Source: Oscillospiraceae bacterium
GTDB lineage: Bacteria > Bacillota > Clostridia > Oscillospirales > Oscillospiraceae
Reading direction: 5' to 3'
NCBI GenBank assembly: GCA_020025655.1
Contig: JAHHRR010000033.1
Location: 1 to 19,463 of the forward strand
Length of the DNA stretch: 19,463 bases
Made by a program: the position numbers and the translations under genes
The notes under the pieces: model-generated
The model's database searches: none
The model's input: only the letters and a program-made list of their open reading frames with translations
Told to the model about the DNA's origin: nothing
Shown: in pieces, positions 1-7,727 of the stretch
Position numbering within the stretch: the stretch's first letter is position 1
Layout of the letters: every line of letters starts with the position of its first letter

Positions 1-30
1 TGTCTCTTATGGCAATATTCCTATAGGCAT

Positions 31-81
31 AAAAATCACCCCATTTGTTAGATAATACCATACTATCTAACAAATGGGGTG
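31..81 (-). terminator. Intrinsic terminator of the nine-gene operon
   Basis: A perfect 18-bp inverted repeat (37-54 against 64-81) encloses a 9-nt loop. Read on the minus strand it is followed by a short U-run (the A-run at 31-35 on the plus strand). It lies about 50 bp beyond the stop of the last gene of the minus-strand operon, so it should end that transcript. The stem core CCCCATTTGTTAGA is the same as in the terminator at 17679-17725. Confidence 0.85.
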
Positions 82-129
82 CAATTTAGGAGTGATTTGA
101 GCTCTGCTACTTATTTTTTAGGAATGTCA

Positions 130-1356
130 TTATCTTATAATATTTTTTGCTTTTAGATCTTTTATTTCCGCCTCAGTATATCCTATCTCTTTAAATATTC
201 GCTCCGTATCCTTACCTATTTGGCTTTCACTGCTATATGCTCGCATGGCATAGTTATTAAACTTTATAGGCGGCATCGGCATAGTAACCTGAAGATTATC
301 TTTAAATTCAAGTTTTTCAACATAAGAATTTGCGCTTACCTGTGGATCTTCTGCAAGCTCTGTAAGGCTTAAAATCTTTTCACACGCAACATTATTTCTC
401 TCCAAAAATGCAATCCACTCTTCGGAGCTTTTTTGTAAAAAAATGCTGTTTAAAAGCTCCGTCAGCTCTTTCACTGCATCCGTTTCATGGAGAAGCGTAA
501 GATTAGAGAATTTTTCTTCCTGTAATATTTGTTCTATGCCAAATAAATGTGCGAATTTTTCTAAATCTGAATCGTAGCTGTTATCTGAAATACTTATATA
601 TTTATCGTCTGCACATTTATAAAAATGGCATAATGGATCAGAAGGTCTCAGCGGATCGTTGATTTGAGGTTTTCCCACATTTTTCTGCTGAGAAATGAGG
701 CCAAGGCTGCTGTACCAGACGCTGTTTGACAGTAAAGAACTGCTTAGGAAAGTTCCGTGTCCTGTTTTTTCCCTGCCCAGAAGGGCAATCAGGATTCCCG
801 ATAGGAAAGATGAACCTGAAGATATATCCCCAAAACCAAGTGTTGGTTTTATAGGGAAAGAATCTGCTACCGTCCATGTACTCAGTGCGCCATTTTTAGT
901 CCAGTAAGCAGTAGTATCAAAGCCGGGTTTTCCGCACTCCGGACCTTTAAGTCCGTATCCGGAAAAATGAGCATATATTAAACGTGGAAATTCATCACAG
1001 ATATTTTCATAATCAAGTCCCAGTTTTTTCAAAGACGTCATCCGCACATTACTTATAAATACATCGGCATCTTTAAGAAGCTTCAAAAGCGCTTCTTTTG
1101 CTTCAGTTGCCTTTATATCAAGGGATATAAGCGCTTTACCGCTATTTGTGGCAGTAAATATAGGATCTTTATCCTCTTCCCCCACAATCCCCTCGTATTG
1201 CGCCATGTCACGAAGTTTATCTCCGCCAAGAGCTTCAATTTTTATTACTTCTGCACCGAAATCGCTTAAAATCCGACCGGCAGTGGGAGCCGCAACAAAA
1301 TTTGCAAATTCTACTACCTTAATTCCCTTTAAAGGCAGGTCAAATTCGTTTCTCAT
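130..1356 (-). CDS. Family III CoA-transferase, FldA/HadA-like
   Basis: A 408-residue CaiB/BaiF (family III) CoA-transferase, normal length for the family. Such enzymes move CoA between carboxylic acids through an aspartyl-CoA intermediate. The N-terminal half of the fold is clear (EFANFVAAPTAGR at 17-29, GAEVIKIE at 34-41), as is PGFDTTAYW near 144-152. The likely catalytic Asp is D177 in GFGD. From memory, the wording around 17-29 and 133-152 is closer to phenyllactyl- and 2-hydroxyisocaproyl-CoA transferases (FldA, HadA) than to CaiB. A separate true CaiB is at 5480-6721. It is the last gene of the operon, 67 bp after etfA, with an AGAGAGG ribosome site and a hairpin in the gap. The acid substrate is unknown; a 2-hydroxy acid or a short enoate is possible. 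No hadBC-type dehydratase is in the window. Confidence 0.85.
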   Translation of the reverse strand: MRNEFDLPLKGIKVVEFANFVAAPTAGRILSDFGAEVIKIEALGGDKLRDMAQYEGIVGEEDKDPIFTATNSGKALISLDIKATEAKEALLKLLKDADVFISNVRMTSLKKLGLDYENICDEFPRLIYAHFSGYGLKGPECGKPGFDTTAYWTKNGALSTWTVADSFPIKPTLGFGDISSGSSFLSGILIALLGREKTGHGTFLSSSLLSNSVWYSSLGLISQQKNVGKPQINDPLRPSDPLCHFYKCADDKYISISDNSYDSDLEKFAHLFGIEQILQEEKFSNLTLLHETDAVKELTELLNSIFLQKSSEEWIAFLERNNVACEKILSLTELAEDPQVSANSYVEKLEFKDNLQVTMPMPPIKFNNYAMRAYSSESQIGKDTERIFKEIGYTEAEIKDLKAKNIIR

Positions 1357-1390
1357 ACTGTGACCTCTCTCAAATCAGGACTTAATATTC

Positions 1391-1412
1391 TAAACGCAGC
1401 ATACTGCGTTTA
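1391..1412 (-). other. Intercistronic hairpin, etfA / CoA-transferase
   Basis: A 9-bp perfect inverted repeat (1391-1399 with 1404-1412, loop CATA) lies in the 67-bp gap between etfA and the last gene. On the minus strand it is followed by only a weak U-rich stretch, so it may be a partial attenuator or an mRNA processing or stability element rather than a full terminator. Confidence 0.55.
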
Positions 1413-1423
1413 ATTATTTTATG

Positions 1424-2416
1424 TTATTTTGTGAGTTCTGCAAGCATCATGTCGCAGACTTCATCCATGTCTCCAACAATGCCGTAGTCGCAGTAGTTGA
1501 AGATAGGCGCAGTAGCATCAGTGTTTACTGCGACAAACTTCTCTGCATCAATACCGGTAACATGGTTTACAGCACCAGAAACACCAAAGCCTATGTAAAG
1601 CTTAGGCTTAATCATAACACCGGACTGACCAACCTGTAATTTGTAGGGCAGAAGTTCACGGTCAACAACAGGTCTTGTGCAGGCAAGCTTACCGCCCAGA
1701 AGCTTTGCAAGTTCTTTGTACTTGGGAAGGCTCTCTTCCTTAACAGCACTACCCACACAGACGATGGTCTCGCAGGAAGCTATGTCAAGTTCGGGATCAA
1801 ACTCGTCTGCCTTGTACTCAATGAGCTTGGTGCAAATGTCTTTGACATCAAAGTCGATGTGTTCTTCGATAACCTCGATGTTTTCTTTTCTGCCGCTGGG
1901 AATATGCTTAAATGTGCCGGGTCGCAGAGTACCAACCTGAGGGCGAAGCACAGGAATGGTAATAACAGCCATGATCTTGCCGCCTGCTGCGGGCTCTACA
2001 AACTCAATATCTTTAGTCTCGTGGTTGTAGATAAGCTCGGTTGCGTCAGATGTACAGCCGGTTTCAAGGCGTGCTGCAAAGCGGGGAGCGAAGTCACGAC
2101 CGTTTACGGTTGCTCCAACGAATACTGCAGATGGGTTATACTTTTTGCAAAGAACGGTGAAGAGGTTGGTGTAGGCCTCGGTGTTGTAGCGCTCATAACC
2201 GGTGCCGGCTACCTTGATTACGCCATCAATACCACAGTCTGCAATCTTGTCCATTTCGAGCTGGGGAAGCTCTCCTGCCATAACAGCAATGAGCTTATCG
2301 CCGCTCTGGTCACAAAGCTTCTTAATTTCGCAGCAGAGCTCAAGGCTTACATCGCTGACGGTTTTGCCGTCGTGCTCGATGTATACCCACATATTTTTGA
2401 AATTGCTTTTATCCAT
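1424..2416 (-). CDS. etfA: Electron transfer flavoprotein alpha subunit (EtfA)
   Basis: A 330-residue EtfA without the extra N-terminal ferredoxin domain seen in some clostridial EtfA proteins. The C-terminal FAD-binding domain is clear: CTRPVVDRE at 246-254, QVGQSG at 261-266, GFGVSGAVNH at 276-285 and YGIVGD at 311-316. The usual INKD segment reads VNTD (297-300), so the Lys that normally lies beside the FAD is a Thr. It forms a heterodimer with the EtfB encoded 14 bp upstream. Because the gene before that pair is a GlcD-type FAD oxidase, this ETF most likely takes electrons from that oxidase, as in the lactate dehydrogenase-Etf complexes of acetogens. It may alternatively serve CaiA. The start has an AAGGAGGAG ribosome site. 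It is distinct from the FixB encoded at 13915-14841. Confidence 0.92.
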   Translation of the reverse strand: MDKSNFKNMWVYIEHDGKTVSDVSLELCCEIKKLCDQSGDKLIAVMAGELPQLEMDKIADCGIDGVIKVAGTGYERYNTEAYTNLFTVLCKKYNPSAVFVGATVNGRDFAPRFAARLETGCTSDATELIYNHETKDIEFVEPAAGGKIMAVITIPVLRPQVGTLRPGTFKHIPSGRKENIEVIEEHIDFDVKDICTKLIEYKADEFDPELDIASCETIVCVGSAVKEESLPKYKELAKLLGGKLACTRPVVDRELLPYKLQVGQSGVMIKPKLYIGFGVSGAVNHVTGIDAEKFVAVNTDATAPIFNYCDYGIVGDMDEVCDMMLAELTK

Positions 2417-2430
2417 TTGTCTGCTCCTCC

Positions 2431-3219
2431 TTATTCCTTAATAAGTCCCATGAGCTTAGCTACGCTAGCCTCAAGGCTTCCCTCATCGATAATCATGCCG
2501 GGTTCGGGCATAACGGGTGGGAACATTCTGGGAACCTTTGTAGGAGAACCGGGGTCGCCGATGCGGCTGCGGTCAAGGCCGGGAATATCGTCGGCGGAGA
2601 GCACGGTGATCTCTGCCTTCTTGGCCTTCATCTTGCCCTTGAGGTTGGGGATACGTACAGGATAGTTGGTCTTTTCCATGGTGAAGAGGACCGGGAGAGT
2701 AACTTTCAGAGTCTCAACGCCCTTTTCAAGCTCTCTGTCAACTATCATAGTCTTATTTTCTTCGTTAACTTCCTTTAGAAGAAGTGCGCCTGAAACCTGT
2801 GCGGCACCGAAACGCTCAGCAAGCTGGGGGCCCATCTGACCGGTTGCACCATCTATCGTCTCCTTGCCGCAGAAGATCATGTCATAGCTATCCTGACTCA
2901 GGGCTGCAGAAGCGATGGAATAGCTGGTTGCAAGGGTATCAGCGTTACCGAAGGCACGGTCAGAGACAAGGATTGCCTTGTCTGCACCAACTGCCAGGCA
3001 CTCACGTAAAACTGCCTCCGCATTGGGAGGTCCCATAGTGATGAGAGTAATCTCACCGCCGTAGGTCTCTTTGACTTTTAATGCTGCGGACAGAGCATTT
3101 GCGTCCACAGGATTTAATATAGCAGGAACACCTGCACGAATCAGGTTTCCTGTTTCAGGGTCCATTCGCATCTGGTCAACGTCAGGAACCTGCTTTACAC
3201 AACAAAGTAATTTAAGCAT
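2431..3219 (-). CDS. etfB: Electron transfer flavoprotein beta subunit (EtfB)
   Basis: A 262-residue EtfB, the partner of the EtfA that follows it. Visible marks are the N-terminal CVKQVPDVDQM (7-17), NPVDANALSAAL (36-47), CGKETIDGATGQMGPQLAE (117-135) and GDPGSPTKVPRMFPP (221-235). The GSPTKV stretch and the long IDG..GQ.GP segment are like clostridial ETFs that work with butyryl-CoA dehydrogenase or lactate dehydrogenase, some of which bifurcate electrons. Whether this one does cannot be decided by eye. The gene starts 4 bp after the stop of the FAD oxidase gene, which implies translational coupling and a shared complex. The ribosome site, GGTGG, is weaker than its neighbours', consistent with coupling. 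Confidence 0.92.
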   Translation of the reverse strand: MLKLLCCVKQVPDVDQMRMDPETGNLIRAGVPAILNPVDANALSAALKVKETYGGEITLITMGPPNAEAVLRECLAVGADKAILVSDRAFGNADTLATSYSIASAALSQDSYDMIFCGKETIDGATGQMGPQLAERFGAAQVSGALLLKEVNEENKTMIVDRELEKGVETLKVTLPVLFTMEKTNYPVRIPNLKGKMKAKKAEITVLSADDIPGLDRSRIGDPGSPTKVPRMFPPVMPEPGMIIDEGSLEASVAKLMGLIKE

Positions 3220-3223
3220 ATTA

Positions 3224-4585
3224 TTAAACCACCTTTCCGGGATTCATGAGGCCCTTGGGATCAAGAGCTGCTTTTACAGCTAAAAGCTCACTGCGTTTTT
3301 CTTCACTTACATAGCTCTTCTTTGCATAGCCATAGCCATACTCGCCACGCACACATCCGCCAAGTTCACTGCATTTTTCGTAAATGGTCTCTGCAACAGA
3401 AGCCATTACTGGTATAAAGTCAGCCTTTGCCATGTCGGATATAACATGAATATGCAGTCCGCCGCTGCCCACATGGCTGTAAGCCATGGCCTTTAATCCC
3501 TTTTCCTCTGCAAAAGACTTTGCGAACTCAATAAGCTCAGCCATCTTATCCGCAGGAACAGTGATATTGATTTCATCTTCGCTTTTGGCACTTTCAGTAG
3601 AGGTATGGAAAGCATCGTGTGCTGCCCAGGTATCTCTCTTGAGGGTGGGGGTATCAACAACAAGGATGTCAAGGCACTCCAGTTCCTCAGAAAGCTCTGC
3701 CAGTGCTTCCATCTTTTCGTCCAGCTCGTCCTCGCTTTCACCCTCAAGGGTAACCATAAGGGTGGCACCTACACGCTCGCCGTCCATTTCGATTGGAAAT
3801 ACAGGGTTTCCGGTAACATTGCCGGAGAACTCAACAATGTCGGTATCCAGATACTCAAGGATAGCGGCATCTGTATTTTCCTCTTTGATTCTGATTGCAG
3901 CGTTTATGCAGCTCTCAGTATCCATAAAGGGAAGAAGCAGAATAACGTCTGCTTGGGGCTTGTCTATGAGCTTTAAAGTAATTTCGGTAACAACCGCAAG
4001 AGTACCCTCGCTTCCGATTACATTTTTAAGCTCATCATTTTCGCTGAGCTTCTTTACAGAGCCGTCAGCGAGAACTACGGTTGCATCCAGAACATAGTCC
4101 TGAGTTGAACCGTATTTTGTGGCGCAGGGGCCTCCTGCGTTGGTGGAAACATTGCCGCCGATGGTAGCAGTTTTCTCTCCCGGATCGGGAGGATAGTACA
4201 TACCGTGGGAAGAAGCCTCAGCCATAACATCCTGAAGAATAACGCCGGGCTGGACCGTGATAGTCTTTGCCTCTTCATCAAATCCCAGAAGTTTGTTCAT
4301 CTCCTTAACAGAAAGAACAAGGCCGCCGTTTACAGGAACAGAGCCACCTGCTCTGCCGGTACCTGCACCACGAACGGTAACAGGAATATTATACTCGCTG
4401 CAGGTTTTCAGCACTGCAGAAACTTCCTCGGTGCTGGTTACTTTTACAACGACTTCAGGCATATGCTCTTGTCCGCCTGGAAGCTCATCATGAGCAAAAT
4501 CTGCGCCTATTGCATCGTTCAGAAGTACTTGCTCGTCAGCCAGAACAGTTTTTAAAGTAGTAATAAATTCAGTGGATATACTCAT
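3224..4585 (-). CDS. GlcD-type FAD-linked oxidase, altered active site
   Basis: A 453-residue flavoprotein of the VAO/PCMH superfamily with a C-terminal FAD-oxidase domain, like D-lactate and D-2-hydroxyglutarate dehydrogenases. The FAD domain is plain: RGAGTGRAGGSVP (72-84), YYPPDPGE (130-137), TIGGNVSTNAGGP (141-153), YGST (158-161) and IGSEGTLAVVTE (190-201). The C-terminus ends LDPKGLMNPGKV. The metal-binding histidines of the family appear as H371 and H378 (HVGSGGLH instead of the common HVGDGNLH) and E415 is kept. The usual GEHGIG motif reads GEYGYG, so the catalytic His is Tyr (Y416). The substrate-carboxylate Arg region also looks changed (WAAHD, 320-324). It is followed directly by etfB and etfA, the order expected for an oxidase-Etf complex. 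The substrate may not be an ordinary 2-hydroxy acid. The ribosome site is AAGGAG. Confidence 0.85.
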   Translation of the reverse strand: MSISTEFITTLKTVLADEQVLLNDAIGADFAHDELPGGQEHMPEVVVKVTSTEEVSAVLKTCSEYNIPVTVRGAGTGRAGGSVPVNGGLVLSVKEMNKLLGFDEEAKTITVQPGVILQDVMAEASSHGMYYPPDPGEKTATIGGNVSTNAGGPCATKYGSTQDYVLDATVVLADGSVKKLSENDELKNVIGSEGTLAVVTEITLKLIDKPQADVILLLPFMDTESCINAAIRIKEENTDAAILEYLDTDIVEFSGNVTGNPVFPIEMDGERVGATLMVTLEGESEDELDEKMEALAELSEELECLDILVVDTPTLKRDTWAAHDAFHTSTESAKSEDEINITVPADKMAELIEFAKSFAEEKGLKAMAYSHVGSGGLHIHVISDMAKADFIPVMASVAETIYEKCSELGGCVRGEYGYGYAKKSYVSEEKRSELLAVKAALDPKGLMNPGKVV

Positions 4586-4633
4586 TATATTCTCCTTAGA
4601 ATAAGTTAAATTGCCAGGCGCAGCAAAGACCGT

Positions 4634-4660
4634 GGCTCCTGCTGCTTTTCAGCAGGAGCC
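4634..4660 (-). other. Intercistronic hairpin before the oxidase-Etf block
   Basis: An 11-bp perfect GC-rich stem (4634-4644 with 4650-4660) with a 5-nt loop, in the 97-bp gap between the second crotonase and the FAD oxidase. No U-run follows on the minus strand, so it is more likely an mRNA stability or processing element than a terminator. Two copies of TGCCAGGC (4612-4619 and 4665-4672) flank it. Confidence 0.6.
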
Positions 4661-4682
4661 TATATGCCAGGCCTTTAATCGA

Positions 4683-5465
4683 TTAACGGTTTTTGTAGTT
4701 CGGAGTACGCCTTTCTTCAAAAGCAGCCATACCCTCTTTGGAGTCTTCGGAAAGATAAGTTAAGCGGTCACAGCGGCGCTCCAGCTCAAGACCTTCCATG
4801 ATATTCATGTTCATATAGAAGTTGACAGCTTCTTTCTCAAGGCGGACAGCAATGGGAGAGTTGTAAGCAATTCTCTCAGCTATTTCCATTGCCTTGTTCA
4901 TAAGCTCCTCAGCAGGAACAACTTCCTGTACAAGACCTATGGACAGAGCCTTGTCTGCAGTAATCTTATCGGAAGTGAACATCATGTACTTTGCGTTGCC
5001 TACGCCAACTATGCGGGGAAGTCTCTGAGATCCGCCCCAGCCTGCAATCATACCGATCTTTGTCTCAACAAGACCCATCTTTGCGCTCTCAGCTGCAATT
5101 CTGATATCGCAGGCAAGAGCAAGCTCCATACCTCCGCCCAGAGCGTAGCCGTTTATGGCTGCAATAATGGGGCACGGGAAGTTTGAAAGGCGGGTAAGAA
5201 TATTTCTTGCCCAAACATCGGTCTCGTCCAGCTGGTCGATGGTTGGATCTGTGTACTCATCAACATTTGCGCCGGCGCAGAAAGCCTTGGGGCCTTCACC
5301 GGTGATGATAATGCAGCGGAGATCTTCTTCCTTCTCCAGCTCGCCCATCATATCACGCAGATCTCTGAGCATAGGACCGCTCAGTAAATTCATAGGCGGG
5401 TCGTTTAAAGTTACAACAGCAATGTGTTCTTTAACTTCCAGTTTAATGGTAGAAAACTCTTTCAT
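4683..5465 (-). CDS. Enoyl-CoA hydratase/isomerase with both Glu residues
   Basis: A 260-residue crotonase-fold protein, full length. The oxyanion-hole segment KAFCAGANVDE (60-70) and GGG (110-112) are present. Both acid/base residues of true enoyl-CoA hydratases are there: E114 in GGGMELAL and E134 in LVETKIG. This makes it the better candidate in the operon for reversible hydration, that is carnitinyl-CoA to crotonobetainyl-CoA, or crotonyl-CoA hydration. The other crotonase (6782-7585) lacks the first Glu. It ends in the family-like ERRTPNYKNR. The gene begins 14 bp after the stop of caiB, with an AGGAGA ribosome site, so it is co-transcribed and perhaps coupled. The exact substrate is inferred from context only. 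Confidence 0.88.
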   Translation of the reverse strand: MKEFSTIKLEVKEHIAVVTLNDPPMNLLSGPMLRDLRDMMGELEKEEDLRCIIITGEGPKAFCAGANVDEYTDPTIDQLDETDVWARNILTRLSNFPCPIIAAINGYALGGGMELALACDIRIAAESAKMGLVETKIGMIAGWGGSQRLPRIVGVGNAKYMMFTSDKITADKALSIGLVQEVVPAEELMNKAMEIAERIAYNSPIAVRLEKEAVNFYMNMNIMEGLELERRCDRLTYLSEDSKEGMAAFEERRTPNYKNR

Positions 5466-5479
5466 TGTAATATCTCCTA

Positions 5480-6721
5480 TTACTCGTGGTTGATAATATT
5501 CTTTTCGTAGAACTCAGCAATCTGCTCGTCAGTGTATCCAAGGTCTTCAAGGATTGTTTCATTATCGTAGCCGTAGGTAGGCATTGCTCTCCAGATTTGA
5601 GGAGGATTGACCTTGAAGCGAGGTACGATATTTACAGCCTTGTAGTTTTCGCCCTTCATAGTCTCCCATTCAACAAACATTTTTCTTGCTGTGTACTGGG
5701 GATGATCAGGCAGATCAGGGAATCCAAGAACAGGGCTGCAGGCAACCTTGATAGAGTCAAAATAAGCCTCGTGTTCTGCATTTGTTTTGGTGAGCATATA
5801 CTCATCAATCTTCTGAGCAATGAGAGGTGCCTTGGATGACAGCATGGGGATATAGGACATTGTTTCAGGGTACTCTTCAGTACCGTAGAGTTCCTCAAGA
5901 CCGATATCGGTGAAGAACTGTTTAAGCTGAGGTACACCCAGAACATTCATAAGAAGGAAGCCGTCCTTGGTCTTGTAGACACCAACTGCCATCTGAACAG
6001 GATCCTTATCTCCGGGGCGATCGTAAATGATGCCGTCGTTCAGATAGTCGACAATGTTGTAAGTCTCAAGTCTCATGAGAATCTCAGTCATAGCCAGGTC
6101 GATGCTTTCACCCTTTCCGGTTTCACGAGCACGGGTAAGAGCTGCAAGAGTTGCAGCGCAGCCATAAACAGCGGTAAACAGGTCACCTACATATGGATAG
6201 CCGGGGATGGGAGGACCACCGGGCATACCGTTCTGGCTCATCCAGCCGGACATAGCCTGAGCAATGCCGTCAAAGCACGCTCTGTTCAGGTAATCGGGAT
6301 GTGCATCCTCCTGACCATAGCCGGAGATACGTGCAATAACCAGCTTGGGGTTGATGGCCCAGAGGAATTCATCAGTGATACCTCTGCGGATGAAGCTGGG
6401 ACCCTTACCGGAAGTAAGGAATATATCTGCCTCTGCAATCAGCTTCTTGAAAATTTCCATTCCTTCGGGAGAGAAAATATCAAGAGCCATGCTGCGGTCG
6501 TTACGGTGGTCTGCTTCAGCCTGACGATAGTTTCTCAGAGGATCTCCTCCGTTTTTGACACTTTCAAGCCATATAACATCTGCACCCCACTCAGCCATAA
6601 GGTGAGGGCCAAAAGGACCTGCAACCTGAACGGCTGAGAAAACTACCTTAACGCCCTGCAAAGGACCGGCCTTCGGGGGGCGGTGTGCGGAATTGTCTAC
6701 ATTCTGTTTGATGTAAGGCAT
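5480..6721 (-). CDS. caiB: L-carnitine CoA-transferase CaiB
   Basis: A 413-residue family III CoA-transferase that aligns with E. coli CaiB along its whole length (405 residues there). Shared stretches include GPLQGVKVVFS (19-29), AEWGADVIWLE (43-53), RRGITDE (112-118), NPKLVIA (124-130), RETGKGESIDLAM, and near the end NIVPRFKVNPPQIWRAMP. The catalytic Asp (D169 in E. coli) corresponds to D180 in YPYVGD. It would transfer CoA from gamma-butyrobetainyl- or crotonobetainyl-CoA to incoming carnitine, which lets the cycle run with little ATP. Its neighbours are a CaiD-like crotonase (upstream) and a second crotonase (downstream), close to the caiA-caiB-caiC-caiD grouping of enterobacteria. An N-terminal extension of about 10 residues is the only length difference. 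The ribosome site is AAGAGG. Confidence 0.95.
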   Translation of the reverse strand: MPYIKQNVDNSAHRPPKAGPLQGVKVVFSAVQVAGPFGPHLMAEWGADVIWLESVKNGGDPLRNYRQAEADHRNDRSMALDIFSPEGMEIFKKLIAEADIFLTSGKGPSFIRRGITDEFLWAINPKLVIARISGYGQEDAHPDYLNRACFDGIAQAMSGWMSQNGMPGGPPIPGYPYVGDLFTAVYGCAATLAALTRARETGKGESIDLAMTEILMRLETYNIVDYLNDGIIYDRPGDKDPVQMAVGVYKTKDGFLLMNVLGVPQLKQFFTDIGLEELYGTEEYPETMSYIPMLSSKAPLIAQKIDEYMLTKTNAEHEAYFDSIKVACSPVLGFPDLPDHPQYTARKMFVEWETMKGENYKAVNIVPRFKVNPPQIWRAMPTYGYDNETILEDLGYTDEQIAEFYEKNIINHE

Positions 6722-6781
6722 AGAATAAACCTCTTTCTATATTTTTATTTGATTATATTTACATCTCTTTTCGGAGATTCA

Positions 6782-7585
6782 TTAACGATTTCTAAATACA
6801 GGTTCACGCTTTTCTGCAAATGCCTGTGTACCTTCGGCAACATCCTCAGAGTCAAAAGTAATGCGTGTAAGATAATTTTCCATTGAGAAATGAGCCTGAG
6901 CATCAAGACCCTTTGCATTATTAAGAAGCGCTTTAATTGCACGAACCGCAATGGGAGCTTTAGAAGCATATAAAGCGGCCTGAGCCTGAGCAGTAGCAAG
7001 AAGCTCCTGAGAAGGAACAACCTTCTGTACAAAGTTCATTTCCTGGGCTTCCTTGGGTCCGAATTTCTCGCCGGAAATCATAATGTGCTTAACATGGGCA
7101 AGCGAATAATTTTTGCCGAGAACAAGAGTAGTTCCCCAGTTTGCGAACATACCGAAATTAATTTCAGTAAAACCGAATCTTGCGTTTTCTCCGCAAATTA
7201 TGTAGTCGGCCATCATAGCAAGAACCATACCGCCGCCGTAAGCATATCCGTCAACAGCGGAAATAACAGGGGCCGAGAAATTGAGAACCTTATCGAAAGC
7301 ATCTCTTGCAATGGTGTTTTCATAGACAGCTTCATCGGAAGTGGATGGACCGCCCTTAACATCATCTCCGGCAGAGAAAGCTTTCTCAACAGCGGAAGTT
7401 AAAACTACCGCTCTCACTTCATCTTTGCCTACAAGAGCTTCAAGTTCTGTGAACATAGCGCTGATTTCGCCAAAAACCTGATAGGTAAACAGATTGAGAG
7501 GAGGACGATTAAAATAAACAGTAGCGACCTTGCTGTCAATCTCACAGTAAATAAATTCTTTGTCTATACGCTTTAAAGCATCCAT
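6782..7585 (-). CDS. CaiD-like crotonase lacking one catalytic Glu
   Basis: A 267-residue crotonase-fold protein in the position where caiD usually sits, between caiA and caiB. It resembles E. coli CaiD in the oxyanion segment AFSAGDDVK (69-77), VDGYAYGGG (111-119), ADYIICGENARFG (126-138) and the C-terminal FAEKREPVFRNR. The first catalytic Glu, present in CaiD as GGGFELAL, is a valine here (V121 in GGGMVLAM); the second, E141, is kept. A hydratase or dehydratase normally needs both, while enoyl-CoA isomerases and some other crotonases work with one acidic residue. It may therefore shift a double bond, bind crotonobetainyl-CoA without hydrating it, or work with the second crotonase of the operon. 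The ribosome site is AGAGGT. The family call is certain; the reaction is not. Confidence 0.88.
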   Translation of the reverse strand: MDALKRIDKEFIYCEIDSKVATVYFNRPPLNLFTYQVFGEISAMFTELEALVGKDEVRAVVLTSAVEKAFSAGDDVKGGPSTSDEAVYENTIARDAFDKVLNFSAPVISAVDGYAYGGGMVLAMMADYIICGENARFGFTEINFGMFANWGTTLVLGKNYSLAHVKHIMISGEKFGPKEAQEMNFVQKVVPSQELLATAQAQAALYASKAPIAVRAIKALLNNAKGLDAQAHFSMENYLTRITFDSEDVAEGTQAFAEKREPVFRNR

Positions 7586-7677
7586 GCTTGAACCTCTTTT
7601 CCAAATTTTTCAACTTAGTGCGGCGCACGCCTTGTGATAGGCTTAATAGTCAAAACTAATGCACCATATATCAGTTT

Positions 7678-7713
7678 GCAATCGGGGGCGGTGGGAAGAC
7701 GCCCCCAGATTGC
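7678..7713 (-). other. Intercistronic hairpin downstream of caiA
   Basis: A strong GC-rich stem formed by 7678-7690 and 7700-7713: GCAATC plus GGGGGCG pairs with CGCCCCC plus GATTGC, with a single bulged A and a 9-nt loop. It starts about 15 bp after the caiA stop on the minus strand. The sequence after it is not a clean U-run, so it probably protects or sets the 3' end of a caiA-rich mRNA while allowing read-through. Confidence 0.65.
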
Positions 7714-7727
7714 CAGAAAGGAAAAAA

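Noticed and set aside
1859..2665. A 268-codon plus-strand frame opposite etfA and etfB
   Set aside because: It covers two well-supported ETF genes, spans their junction and has no family signature.
4612..4672. TGCCAGGC direct repeats around a hairpin as a possible mini-insertion
   Set aside because: The repeats are 8 bp, the interval is about 45 bp, there are no terminal inverted repeats, and one copy may be chance. It is kept only as a note in the hairpin entry.
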